Source: Flavobacteriaceae bacterium (GTDB lineage: Bacteria > Bacteroidota > Bacteroidia > Flavobacteriales > Flavobacteriaceae). From it: a stretch of DNA of 64,000 nucleotides. The stretch covers positions 1 through 64,000 of the forward strand of contig JABDNT010000018.1 of NCBI GenBank assembly GCA_013043685.1. The letters are read 5' to 3'. A program made the translations under genes and the position numbers. How positions within the stretch are numbered: the first letter of the stretch is position 1; the number at the start of each line of letters is the position of its first letter. The notes under the pieces are model-generated. The model searched no databases, was not told the origin of the DNA, and saw only the letters and a program-made list of their open reading frames with translations. This document shows positions 17,787 through 26,372 of the stretch, piece after piece.

Positions 17787-20030
17787 TTACGAACTCTTAT
17801 GACTCTTATAATATTCTTCCATAAGATTCATCATTGCTGTCACAAGATCTTTCGTTTCAAGTAACAAACTGAAGTAAAGCGTAGTATTCTTAGGACTTGA
17901 TTCTTCCGTTCTTGTCCTTTTGATTTGATCCTGGATCATATCAGAAATATCATTAAAAGCTCGTTCCTTGCGAATAAGAATATCTTCCAATTGTTCAAAT
18001 TCTCGATTTTTAAAGATAGACTGAATATCCTTGAGCAAATGCTCAAAAGATGAATCTATCTGCTGCAGATCCTTGATCTGGTTATAGCGCAAGGTCTTGT
18101 GATGATTGCGCACGTGTTTATAACTCACTTTCGCGATATATTCAAGTGACTGAGTAACATCGGTGAGATAAGCCAGTACCATGATATAGAAGTTACTTCC
18201 ACGCACACTTGTTTCATCAAGGTTCTTAATGTAGTAGAAGATGTTGTTTCTCAACTCGTCAACTTCTTCGGAAAGCTGATCCACCTTAAGCCTGCTTTTC
18301 TTGAGTTTAGCTTCATCTTCTTTGGCCAAACCATTGATAATAGAAGAGTAGATCTTATTGGTTCGAGAAGCTGCTTTAGCGATATTATCGGCACTTTCCT
18401 CAATAATACCCTGAACTGTATTGCTTTCAGCTTTCTTTAATTTATCAGGTTCTGTAATAACATTGGATTGCTTCTTATGTGCAATGTAGTTTCTAATGAG
18501 TAACAGTACAGCAAGCAACAACAGAACCGCGATCATAGGAGCTTTACCGATATAGATAAGATAAGCCATAGTACCGGCAGCGACAAAGGCACTGAAAGCT
18601 GTAAAGAACCAACCTCCAATAACGTTCAGCACACCAGCCACACGATAGACTGCACTTTCTCTACCCCACGCTCTGTCGGCTAACGAAGTACCCATTGCTA
18701 CCATAAATGTCACATAGGTAGTAGACAGAGGCAACTTCATAGATGTTGCAATAGAGATAAGGACCCCGGCTACCATTAAGTTAACAGAAGCTCTAATCTG
18801 GTCGAAAGCCGGAAGTTCGTAAGTCTTATGTTTTGGAAGTGTAACAACAGGGACTTCGAAACTGGAATTTATCCTTTTTTGAGTTGATTTCGGAATAGCA
18901 GCACCCAGTATAGTAGCCAATTTGGTGCTACCTTTCACAACTGCTCTTGAAAGTAAATTAGGCTTAAATTTCTCTTTTGTTTCATCCTGAGTTGCAAGAC
19001 CGATCTCAGTATCAGCCACAGTACGTGCTTTTTTAGAGAACCAAAGAGTCACAACCATCACACCACCGGCAATAAATAATAATAGTGGTTCGGCAGGAAC
19101 CTTCTTATCGAGAACATCCATAGAGAAAGCCGTAGCCTCCACTCCAGACACCGACCACGCTTCATACGAATGGAAGGCAGCCATAGGAACACCAATGAAA
19201 TTCACAAGGTCGTTTCCTGAGAATGCCAGGGCCAATCCGAAGGTACCCACTGCTATAACTATTATAAGAATGTTCTTCTTAAGTACGTTCATGTAAAGAA
19301 GTGAAAGTGCAGTCCATAGTACAAAACTTCCCGCGATGATATATAATTCATTCCCTTCAAGAATGTCTTTCATATCCCCGTAGTAGGGTGTTCCTTTCAA
19401 CCCTTTCATAAAGATAAAATAGGTAATAGCTGTAAGTGCTACCCCTCCGAATAATGCACCAAAATTCTTGATCTTCTTTTCGTAATGGAAGGTGAAGATC
19501 AACCTGGACAAATACTGTACTATAGCACCCACAGAGAAGGCAATAACCACCGAGAGCAGTATACCCGATATGATTTCCATGGCTTTCGCGGTATTGATGT
19601 AATTACCGAGGTCACCCAATACAGCAGTGTCTGAGTTGCTGATCTTGATCAAAGACATCACAACTGCGGCTCCCAATAATTCGAATACAATAGACACCGT
19701 GGTCGATGTTGGTAATCCAAGTGTATTAAAGAAATCCAATAATAAAATATCGGTGATCATAACCGCCATAAAGATGATCATGATCTCATCGAAATAGAAC
19801 TCTCCCGGAACAAAAATTCCTTTACGTGCTACTTCCATCAATCCACTCGATGAAATAGCCCCTACAAATATCCCCAGACTAGCGATTATCATGATCGCCT
19901 TAAACGGAATTGCTTTAGAGCCTATGGCAGAATTCAGGAAGTTAATAGCATCATTGCTAACCCCAACCACCAAATCGGCTACAGCCAGAATCGCAAGTGC
20001 TACGATCATCATTAAGTAAATATTATCCAT
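17787..20030 (-). CDS. PiT-family inorganic phosphate transporter with long C-terminal regulatory region
   Basis: 747 aa, longer than the usual 420-500 aa of PiT proteins. The first transporter half has VVGVSNDAINFLNSAIGSKA at about 21-40, the second has FSGNDLVNFIGVPMAAFHSYEA, and the late TM region has KLPLSTTYVTFMVAMGTSLADRAW-type sequence. About 220 C-terminal residues (from about 520) are helical and charged, with a PhoU-like look similar to the tail of the Na/Pi carrier at 15994. It imports phosphate by ion symport. It lies 79 bp downstream of the porin gene on the same strand, forming an outer-to-inner membrane pair. Confidence 0.92.
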   Translation of the reverse strand: MDNIYLMMIVALAILAVADLVVGVSNDAINFLNSAIGSKAIPFKAIMIIASLGIFVGAISSSGLMEVARKGIFVPGEFYFDEIMIIFMAVMITDILLLDFFNTLGLPTSTTVSIVFELLGAAVVMSLIKISNSDTAVLGDLGNYINTAKAMEIISGILLSVVIAFSVGAIVQYLSRLIFTFHYEKKIKNFGALFGGVALTAITYFIFMKGLKGTPYYGDMKDILEGNELYIIAGSFVLWTALSLLYMNVLKKNILIIVIAVGTFGLALAFSGNDLVNFIGVPMAAFHSYEAWSVSGVEATAFSMDVLDKKVPAEPLLLFIAGGVMVVTLWFSKKARTVADTEIGLATQDETKEKFKPNLLSRAVVKGSTKLATILGAAIPKSTQKRINSSFEVPVVTLPKHKTYELPAFDQIRASVNLMVAGVLISIATSMKLPLSTTYVTFMVAMGTSLADRAWGRESAVYRVAGVLNVIGGWFFTAFSAFVAAGTMAYLIYIGKAPMIAVLLLLAVLLLIRNYIAHKKQSNVITEPDKLKKAESNTVQGIIEESADNIAKAASRTNKIYSSIINGLAKEDEAKLKKSRLKVDQLSEEVDELRNNIFYYIKNLDETSVRGSNFYIMVLAYLTDVTQSLEYIAKVSYKHVRNHHKTLRYNQIKDLQQIDSSFEHLLKDIQSIFKNREFEQLEDILIRKERAFNDISDMIQDQIKRTRTEESSPKNTTLYFSLLLETKDLVTAMMNLMEEYYKSHKSS

Positions 20031-20109
20031 AATTATAATTGTTAAACCGGAACAAATGTCTTAATTATTACAGGTTCATTTGTTACCAAATTGTTATCTC
20101 TAATAGGGA

Positions 20110-21336
20110 CTACAGGTGTATGTCGAATCCTATTCTGAACTGAAGAAAATCTGCATCACCACCGGAGGTGCCATATGTGAAATCAGACTGAATCTTTAGC
20201 TTATGACCTACTACGTACCGTGAAACACCTAAGGTGTATTGTTCTTCCATAGCCCGGCCTGTGATATCATCGTATTCCGCCGTGGTAAACCTTCCTGCAA
20301 TCTCGTAATTATTCTTAAAAAGATAGCCAGCCTGTAGATTGACTGAATTCCCGATCAACACCACATCTCCGGTAGGTAATCCATCGCTATCAAGTGCAGG
20401 TGTACCATCGGCTTCCACAGCTACGGGATTATCTGCATCTCGGTTGGCATATTCTCCTGCGAAGGAAAACCCCTTGTATTTAAACATTGCATCCACGAAT
20501 ATAGTGGTTTGATCTGTCATATAAAGAGAACCGTCACTTAAGAACATATAGCTACCCAGGTTACTGCGCGTTTTTACTGCGTCCTGGTTAAAATCATACG
20601 TGGCACCCAACATAAGTTTTGGTTTTGGCTCGCGTTTTAGGTCACTTTGAGAATAGTCTCCTTTCGATTTAAATTTTCCGAATGGCAATAATTCCAGTCT
20701 TGCGGTGTATTGCAGTCCTCCTTCATTCCCCTGGGTTACATTACGTCCTTCCCCCTGCGAGATCGCAATTTTTTCACGAATGAAAAAGTCTCCACCCAAA
20801 TCTGCGTGGTGACGAAGCTGAATACCTGCATCACGGTCAATGTTAAATCGACTGTTCAGAATGGAACGATTTATAAACTGAAGGTTTCCTGAAGATACTA
20901 CACGTTCCACGTTTCCGGGTAGTTTGGTCTGACCGGCCCACAACTCAAAATTCTCATAGAAGTTCCATTTGATCACCGCATCAAGTATATATCGCGGGGT
21001 GTTTCTATTGAACTGGTTGGCACCGCTGATATCACGATTGGAGAGACCCAGCTCAAACTTGTACTTTATCTTGGGAGAAAATACAAAACCGTCAAATTTC
21101 AAACGTGCACGTCGAATTAGAAAATTCTGTTCTCCGCTTCCATAGTTGTCGCCGTCATGTTCCCAATCAATAATATATCGACCCTGAAATCGCGGTGCGA
21201 ATTTTACACTGAAGCTACTGTCCTTGGCAACGAAATTAATCATTCCTTTGCCAAAACTTGTATCACTAATTTCTTGCGCTGTTGTAGTGCCTAGAAAACA
21301 AAGCACCACTATGAGGAATAGGTAAGGTTGTTTCAT
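20110..21336 (-). CDS. Phosphate-selective porin (OprO/OprP-like) outer-membrane protein
   Basis: 408 aa starting at MKQPYLFLIVVLCFLGTTTA, which gives a normal signal peptide; the frame is open 15 codons further upstream, but that start would put a non-signal sequence first. The mature barrel contains the family hallmark segments VKFAPRFQGRYIIDWEHDGD and FLIRRARLKFDG, followed by YKFELGLSNRD and WAGQTKLPGN. The OprO/P family forms anion channels selective for phosphate or polyphosphate. A paired AATGTT element lies 44-60 bp before the ATG. It heads the unit that includes PiT. Confidence 0.9.
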   Translation of the reverse strand: MKQPYLFLIVVLCFLGTTTAQEISDTSFGKGMINFVAKDSSFSVKFAPRFQGRYIIDWEHDGDNYGSGEQNFLIRRARLKFDGFVFSPKIKYKFELGLSNRDISGANQFNRNTPRYILDAVIKWNFYENFELWAGQTKLPGNVERVVSSGNLQFINRSILNSRFNIDRDAGIQLRHHADLGGDFFIREKIAISQGEGRNVTQGNEGGLQYTARLELLPFGKFKSKGDYSQSDLKREPKPKLMLGATYDFNQDAVKTRSNLGSYMFLSDGSLYMTDQTTIFVDAMFKYKGFSFAGEYANRDADNPVAVEADGTPALDSDGLPTGDVVLIGNSVNLQAGYLFKNNYEIAGRFTTAEYDDITGRAMEEQYTLGVSRYVVGHKLKIQSDFTYGTSGGDADFLQFRIGFDIHL

Positions 21337-21379
21337 CAAAAATCGATTTAAGTTTTTGTCGTTGCAAAGAACTAACCCC

Positions 21380-21396
21380 AATGTTAACTGAATGTT
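21380..21396 (-). promoter_or_regulatory. Tandem AACATT element before the porin (candidate Pho-box analogue)
   Basis: On the minus strand AACATT-N5-AACATT (11-bp period) ends 44 bp before the porin ATG. An imperfect -7 element (GTTCTTTG) lies about 7 bp downstream. The spacing resembles E. coli Pho boxes, which are 11-bp direct repeats replacing the -35 box. The sequence itself is not the E. coli one. Confidence 0.4.
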
Positions 21397-21450
21397 TCCT
21401 AAATATTAATTTTAATACTTCGACAGTGGCGATATTAACATTTAGGAACT

Positions 21451-21480
21451 AAAAAAGGCCACCTACAAGTAAGCGGCCTT
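21451..21480 (-). terminator. Orphan minus-strand terminator upstream of the porin
   Basis: Read on the minus strand, an 11-bp stem (AAGGCCGCTTA with TAGGTGGCCTT, two G-U pairs) closes a CTTG tetraloop and runs into six T. No annotated minus-strand gene ends here: the next gene to the right, at 21767, is on the plus strand. It therefore implies a short transcript starting within about 21500-21720. Confidence 0.75.
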
Positions 21481-21660
21481 CCATCTTAGAAATCTAGTCG
21501 ACAAAAACTTAACGATTTTCAAAAGATGTATTTGTCTTAAAAGACATTACAAAGAAACGGTCGGGATGTGGCGTTACCATCATCGAAATATTAAAAAATC
21601 ATTAAGAAACCAATTGTTTTATACAGAGTTAATGTTAAATATTAATATTTAAACAATTGA
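21481..21660 (-). ncRNA. Candidate small RNA or leader transcript of the phosphate region
   Basis: This stretch lies between the orphan terminator (21451-21480) and a minus-strand AACATT-N5-AACATT element at 21683-21699, followed by a weak TATTTTCA -7-like sequence near 21658-21665. The transcript would be roughly 180-200 nt. It contains one short frame, 21509-21583, of 24 codons (MMVTPHPDRFFVMSFK, then TNTSFENR) that could be a small protein or leader peptide. The boundaries and the coding or noncoding nature are not decided by the sequence. Apart from these items and the paired AATGTT elements, the 430-bp gap 21337-21766 shows nothing further. Confidence 0.3.
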
Positions 21661-21682
21661 AAATAAGGCAATTATAGTGTTA

Positions 21683-21699
21683 ATGTTAATATAATGTTA
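21683..21699. promoter_or_regulatory. Tandem AATGTT element between divergent transcripts
   Basis: AATGTT at 21683-21688 and again at 21694-21699, an 11-bp period, as in the elements at 21380 and 26281. It lies just upstream of a plus-strand promoter candidate (TTTT at 21709-21712, 19 bp, TATCTTTG at 21732-21739) for the 21767 gene. It is also in the right place for a minus-strand transcript ending at 21451. Confidence 0.4.
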
Positions 21700-21731
21700 C
21701 CAAAACCTTTTATAATTGTTATTAGATTTTT

Positions 21732-21739
21732 ATCTTTGA
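21732..21739 (+). promoter_or_regulatory. Promoter -7 element of the 21767 gene
   Basis: TATCTTTG is an exact TAnnTTTG match with TTTT 19 bp upstream, giving a leader of roughly 20 nt before the ATG at 21767. Confidence 0.5.
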
Positions 21740-21766
21740 GAAGTCGACAATTAAAACCTATATAGT

Positions 21767-22138
21767 ATGAAAAGAATAATCGCCCTACTGGTAATTGTCA
21801 TTGCTGCAAACACTTCTTTTGCACAAGAATGTAAGAAAACATGCAAAAAAGATGCTTACGTTTTAGCGGATGGTCTTATAGAAGCCACCCTTTATCACGA
21901 TAATGGAGTAATTGCTCAAACTGGATATTATACTGAGGATAACACCCTTCAGGGAGAGTGGATCAGTTATGATGCTCAGGGAAACAAAACAGCCGTAGCA
22001 CAATATGATAATGGAGAAAAAGTTGGAACCTGGTTATTTTATCAAGGTGAGAACATGAAGGAAGTTACCTATTCCGACTCAAAGATCGCTGAAGTGAAAA
22101 CCTGGAAAATTAAAGATTCCAGAGTAGTTAGCTACTAA
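21767..22138 (+). CDS. Small secreted protein with MORN/YwqK-like repeats
   Basis: 123 aa with a signal peptide ending near ANTSFAQ, then a Cys pair in ECKKTCKK. The body has three to four short repeats of the type YxDNGxxxxxGxY: YHDNGVIAQTGYYTED, LQGEWISYDAQGNKTAVAQY and DNGEKVGTWLFYQ. These resemble MORN or YwqK-type repeats. Function is unknown. It is monocistronic with its own promoter and a strong terminator, inside the phosphate region, and the AATGTT element upstream suggests the same regulation as the porin. Confidence 0.8.
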   Translation: MKRIIALLVIVIAANTSFAQECKKTCKKDAYVLADGLIEATLYHDNGVIAQTGYYTEDNTLQGEWISYDAQGNKTAVAQYDNGEKVGTWLFYQGENMKEVTYSDSKIAEVKTWKIKDSRVVSY

Positions 22139-22160
22139 CGATCATAAAACACTAGTAACT

Positions 22161-22189
22161 AAAAAGAGCTTCCAAAGGAAGCTCTTTTT
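22161..22189. terminator. Bidirectional terminator between 21767 and 22220 genes
   Basis: A perfect 13-bp stem, AAAAAGAGCTTCC (22161-22173) with GGAAGCTCTTTTT (22177-22189), around AAA. Its A/T ends give T runs on both strands, serving both convergent genes. Confidence 0.9.
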
Positions 22190-22219
22190 AGTTTGGCTAA
22201 TATTAAAGGATGGAGATCC

Positions 22220-23392
22220 TTAATTTCTTGTCCATCCGGATTTCCAGCTGTCGTAATCGGTTCCGGTTCCGTTGCCATCACCGAAGATGAAATCGGATTC
22301 TTCGAACGTTACACCTGTATCGTTCTTCATTTTCACAATTACATCAATAAAAGTTACATCATTTACTCTTAGGTCACCGTCAAGGACTCCCTGTCCTGTA
22401 GGTTCGTTACCTTCTGCGTCCAGATCGAATGCTTCTTCGAATCCCTGAATGATCACATTGTTGAAGATACCCTGAGTTCCTGCTCGTAATCGTACCGCTT
22501 CATTTCCAGTCGTTGAACCACGGCCTATGATAGTAAGGTTGTTTATCGTTGGTTTAGACCAGAAGACCGGGTTTGAGTTGTTTCCAATATCGGTATTAAA
22601 TCCATCAGCCTCAATGCCTTTATCATGCTCTACCCGGTGCTCTATATAAACATCCGTTAGTATTCCTGAAAATCCTTCGGTCCAATCTACCGAGTCGTCT
22701 TGTGCTCCAATAACTGAAATATTGCTGGCGTTAACTGTTCCGCCAAAGAATTCAATTCCGTCGTCTTTTCCTTCAAAAGCCTGGATGAATTCAACTACAG
22801 TCCCGTTACCTACACCGTAAAAAGAGAAGCCATTGTTCTCTGAAGAAGCGTCTGCTGCTCCTCCCGAATATTCTACCCTAACATATCGAAGAATCCCGGA
22901 ATTGTCTCCTGTGTTACTTCCCCCATATGGTAGACCACCAATCTCACTTGTGGAAGTTGCATTTCCCCCCGCTACCGAATTGATAGGTGCTCGTCCAAGT
23001 ATAATAAGTCCTCCCCAGTCTCCTGCAGATGGAGTGGGTACGTTTGAAGTAAGAACAACCGGAGTGGTTGAAGTACCCTCTGCTACGATCCTTGCATCCT
23101 GGGCGATCGCGATATATACTCCTGCGCCCGGATTCGCTTTTATCACCACACCAGCCGGAATGGTTAGCGTGGTACCTGCAGTCATGATTAGGGCTTCGGT
23201 TAATATATATTCCTGGCCGATCTCTAAAGTAAGATCTACTGTTTGTGTTCCTCCAATTTCGTTGGAGGTTGTATTTCCACCGCCACCGCCACCGGAGTTA
23301 AGTTCAATATTGATGTCTGCTGTATCATCGCTTTCACAGGACCAAACAAAGGCGCCTAGCACTGCGATTAGGATTAGAGTCAATTTTTTCAT
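22220..23392 (-). CDS. Surface lipoprotein with parallel beta-helix fold, partner of the TonB receptor
   Basis: 390 aa. Lipobox VWSC with Cys19, then an acidic, glycine-rich linker (LNSGGGGGGNTT). The body is a right-handed beta-helix-like repeat region: TTLTIPAGVVIKANPG, GDWGGLIILGRAPIN, LRYVRVEYSGG, DDGIEFFGGTVNASN. Such proteins are common in Bacteroidota next to TonB receptors and probably sit at the cell surface. Substrate binding is likely; the ligand is unknown. It starts 20 bp after the receptor stop, on the same strand, so the two are cotranscribed. The phosphate neighbourhood hints at a phosphorus-containing ligand. Confidence 0.8.
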   Translation of the reverse strand: MKKLTLILIAVLGAFVWSCESDDTADINIELNSGGGGGGNTTSNEIGGTQTVDLTLEIGQEYILTEALIMTAGTTLTIPAGVVIKANPGAGVYIAIAQDARIVAEGTSTTPVVLTSNVPTPSAGDWGGLIILGRAPINSVAGGNATSTSEIGGLPYGGSNTGDNSGILRYVRVEYSGGAADASSENNGFSFYGVGNGTVVEFIQAFEGKDDGIEFFGGTVNASNISVIGAQDDSVDWTEGFSGILTDVYIEHRVEHDKGIEADGFNTDIGNNSNPVFWSKPTINNLTIIGRGSTTGNEAVRLRAGTQGIFNNVIIQGFEEAFDLDAEGNEPTGQGVLDGDLRVNDVTFIDVIVKMKNDTGVTFEESDFIFGDGNGTGTDYDSWKSGWTRN

Positions 23393-23412
23393 GAGTGTCG
23401 AATTTTTATTGT

Positions 23413-26199
23413 TTAAAAGTTATATTTCATTTGAATGGATAGATTGATACCTCTTTTGTATTTAGACAATGCGATGTCTCCCAGTTCTCCGCCTGTTTCC
23501 CTTGATCTTTCGATCGAGGGATCGAGAATATTCTTTGCCGCCGCATTGATTTCGAAGTGATCACCTATTTTATTTTTCATAATGAAGTCCAAAGTTGGCA
23601 CTCCACGTTCTATTATATTTCCTAATTGCCCTGCCCCGATAGCATCAATCCTGTCACTGAAATATGAGAATACCAGGTTTGCAACGGGCTTGTAATTTTT
23701 AAATTCAGGACTGAAGTTCACATCCGCATTGATCAGGAATGGCGACGCGCCCTGTAATTCCTCTGTATCCCTGTCGAAGGATGTTGTAAATAATCCGGTA
23801 GATGACCTAAGGTCTTGTTCTGTGTGCATATAGGTGGCATTAAAACCAGCTGACAGCATTGGATTTTCTGCTTCTCCATTTATGATATTCTTACGAACTT
23901 CAAGTTCCACCCCGAATACTTCGGCTTTCTCACCGGTTCGGAAGAAACGTTGTGTTCCCGTGGCATCATTGGCGATCACTTTATTAACGGGATCGTTGAT
24001 CTGTTTAGCGAACGCAGCAAGAGATAAGAGTTCGTTTTCACTTAGGAACCACTCGTATTTCAGATCCAGGTTGAAGATCTCAGAGAATGACGGATCATTA
24101 AGAAGATCGGGATTACCACCTATTCTTTGGGTTACGTCTTCATAGACAAACGGAGCTACCTCCTTAAATTCTGGAAAGGAAACGGTTTTACTGAAAGAAA
24201 ATCGAAGATTCTGATCGTCATTCAGGCCGTACTTCACGTTCAAACTAGGTAAGACGTATACTTCATCAGCTGCCCTGAATCCGGGGTCTGTTGAAAGAAG
24301 GTTAATTACATCGTATGTTACTTCCTGGTCAAAGGATTCAAGTCGTAGCCCTGGAACAACTATCCATTTCTCGCCAAAATTAAAAGTGGAACTGGCATAA
24401 CCGGCATGGATGTTCAGGATTCCCGTATAGGTGTTCTCCGGGTTTCCGGGTAAGTTTGTGCTTCCAATTCCGATAGTTGGGTCAAGTGGGTTAAACACAA
24501 AGGTATTGTACACAACACCCAGGTTCTCCACATCAAAGATGCTATCTACATTAAATACATCCGTTACCGGAGTATTGGGTTCAATAAAATCGTAACCATA
24601 TCGGATATTCTCGAAATTCCGTTCCTTGCTACGGCCATTATACCCTATGTCAAGTTTTACTTTCTCTGAAAGTGTTATTCCGAAGTTCATTCTCCCGTTC
24701 CATTCCTTATCTTCTATTTCCTGGAAATACCGCTGGTTATCGAAGACGATATTGTTAAAGAAACTTGGCTGAGTATTTGGATCGTTATCGAAGGCAAGAT
24801 CGTAACGCTCAATGCTTATTCTGCGTCGGTCGGGTTGCCTGGCATCCACCACGTTGTATCCTGCGCCCCAGTCTAACTCTAAATTCTCCCCAAAAGTATG
24901 ATCTCCCAGGAGTTGATTTACGAAGATCATATCCTGGTCGAACTGCACGTTCATTTGGTAGAATCCTTTGTCTGTATCAAGTATGGCATCGCGATTCCTA
25001 CCCTGTCCTTCAGTACCGAAGTACTGAACCTGATCACTACTGCTGTTTATAAAAAGTGAGTTATAGGATAATTTGTGATCCCCATCAATACGATAGATGA
25101 TATTGGCCATTGCTGTAGTAGTAGTCGAGTATTCAAATTCTTCGGCGTTTGGGAATCTCTTTTTTTCAACAGTAGTAAAATCGACTGCTGGTCCGCGACG
25201 AATTTCAAAATCATTATCAAAAGATGCAGTTCCGAAGAAGGACAGCTTGGACTCTTTGCCAAGGATAATCGTTGTACCTCCTGCAAAAGCTCCTGTATAT
25301 CGAATTGGTGAACCGGCATCTATGGGATCCAGGCCATGAGAAAGTACAATGGCAAACGGATTATTGTCATATCGATTGTAAAAACCGAATTTGCTGGTCC
25401 CTTCACTTTTCACGAAATCTTCACCCACAGAACGAGAGTTAAAACCGGTACCAAGGTCGATATTTATCATTCCATTTCCGGAATATTCCTTTGCCAAAAT
25501 GTTTACATTACCAGCAGCAAAGTCTCCATAAAAATCGGAGGCATATGCTTTACTCACTGATACATTCTGGATTATATCGGAAGAGAAAAGGTTGAGATCG
25601 ATATTCTTTTTTTCGATGTCATTGGAAGGCATGGCCAATCCGTTATAGGTAGTATTCAGATACCTGTCTCCTAATCCCCTAACGTATACGTTACTACCAC
25701 CTTCTTGTCTTGAGATACCGGAGATTTTAGTAACTGCACCGGCAGCATCACCTACACCTTTTCGTGCTAATTCTTCAGAACCAATACTCTGTTTAATAGT
25801 AGTAGCCTTTTTTTGTTCGAGTAGCAGGGCTACTTCGCTTTCCTTTCGAGTAGAGGTCCTTATAACGATCTCGTCCAGGGCCGCTGCACTTGCGCCCATA
25901 GGTACATTAACGGTAGTGACCTTATTTGCTTCAACCTGAACATTGTCGATTTCTATAGTCTCGTAACCGACAAAACTATACACAATGGTATATATTCCCG
26001 GGCTAACATTAGCTAATTCATACAAACCGTCGAAATCGGAAGTTGTTCCTGTACTCGTGCCTTTTATAACCACATTTGCAAATGCAAGGGGTTCATTATT
26101 AAAGTCTTTATCAGTAAGTTTACCCACGATCGAGCCAGAGCTCTGGGCAGATGTAAGACTAACGAATCCTAGGAAAATTAGTGTAACGAGATTCTTCAT
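23413..26199 (-). CDS. TonB-dependent outer-membrane receptor of the phosphate region
   Basis: 928 aa. Signal peptide 1-18, CarboxypepD_reg-like domain at about 22-110 (GKLTDKDFNNEPLAFANVVI, TSDFDGLYELANV), plug at about 125-245 (YVRGLGDRYLNTTYNGLAMP) and a barrel ending LSIQMKYNF with the usual terminal aromatic residue. The plug is of the type that pairs with an accessory surface lipoprotein, and one follows directly. Two AACATT repeats with an 11-bp period lie 82-98 bp before the ATG. I infer uptake of a phosphorus-containing compound or another ligand needed under phosphate limitation; this rests on context only. Confidence 0.9.
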   Translation of the reverse strand: MKNLVTLIFLGFVSLTSAQSSGSIVGKLTDKDFNNEPLAFANVVIKGTSTGTTSDFDGLYELANVSPGIYTIVYSFVGYETIEIDNVQVEANKVTTVNVPMGASAAALDEIVIRTSTRKESEVALLLEQKKATTIKQSIGSEELARKGVGDAAGAVTKISGISRQEGGSNVYVRGLGDRYLNTTYNGLAMPSNDIEKKNIDLNLFSSDIIQNVSVSKAYASDFYGDFAAGNVNILAKEYSGNGMINIDLGTGFNSRSVGEDFVKSEGTSKFGFYNRYDNNPFAIVLSHGLDPIDAGSPIRYTGAFAGGTTIILGKESKLSFFGTASFDNDFEIRRGPAVDFTTVEKKRFPNAEEFEYSTTTTAMANIIYRIDGDHKLSYNSLFINSSSDQVQYFGTEGQGRNRDAILDTDKGFYQMNVQFDQDMIFVNQLLGDHTFGENLELDWGAGYNVVDARQPDRRRISIERYDLAFDNDPNTQPSFFNNIVFDNQRYFQEIEDKEWNGRMNFGITLSEKVKLDIGYNGRSKERNFENIRYGYDFIEPNTPVTDVFNVDSIFDVENLGVVYNTFVFNPLDPTIGIGSTNLPGNPENTYTGILNIHAGYASSTFNFGEKWIVVPGLRLESFDQEVTYDVINLLSTDPGFRAADEVYVLPSLNVKYGLNDDQNLRFSFSKTVSFPEFKEVAPFVYEDVTQRIGGNPDLLNDPSFSEIFNLDLKYEWFLSENELLSLAAFAKQINDPVNKVIANDATGTQRFFRTGEKAEVFGVELEVRKNIINGEAENPMLSAGFNATYMHTEQDLRSSTGLFTTSFDRDTEELQGASPFLINADVNFSPEFKNYKPVANLVFSYFSDRIDAIGAGQLGNIIERGVPTLDFIMKNKIGDHFEINAAAKNILDPSIERSRETGGELGDIALSKYKRGINLSIQMKYNF

Positions 26200-26280
26200 T
26201 GTTATAGTTAAATATCTGAGGCAAAGATGCCTTCACAATGTAAAGTCGGTGTTAGGTGTACGTTACTAATTCGTGATAAG

Positions 26281-26297
26281 AATGTTAGCTTAATGTT
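26281..26297 (-). promoter_or_regulatory. Tandem AACATT element before the TonB receptor gene
   Basis: AATGTT at 26281-26286 and 26292-26297 on the plus strand, so AACATT-N5-AACATT toward the receptor gene, with the same 11-bp period as at 21380 and 21683. The near-consensus -7 element CATCTTTG lies about 50 bp downstream, farther than at the porin, so the geometry is less convincing here. Confidence 0.35.
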
Positions 26298-26372
26298 AAT
26301 TTCTGTATCCAATTGCCTTTCGTACGAACAGATTGAAAATAGTATCTTGCGACCGTAAAAATTTTAATACTT

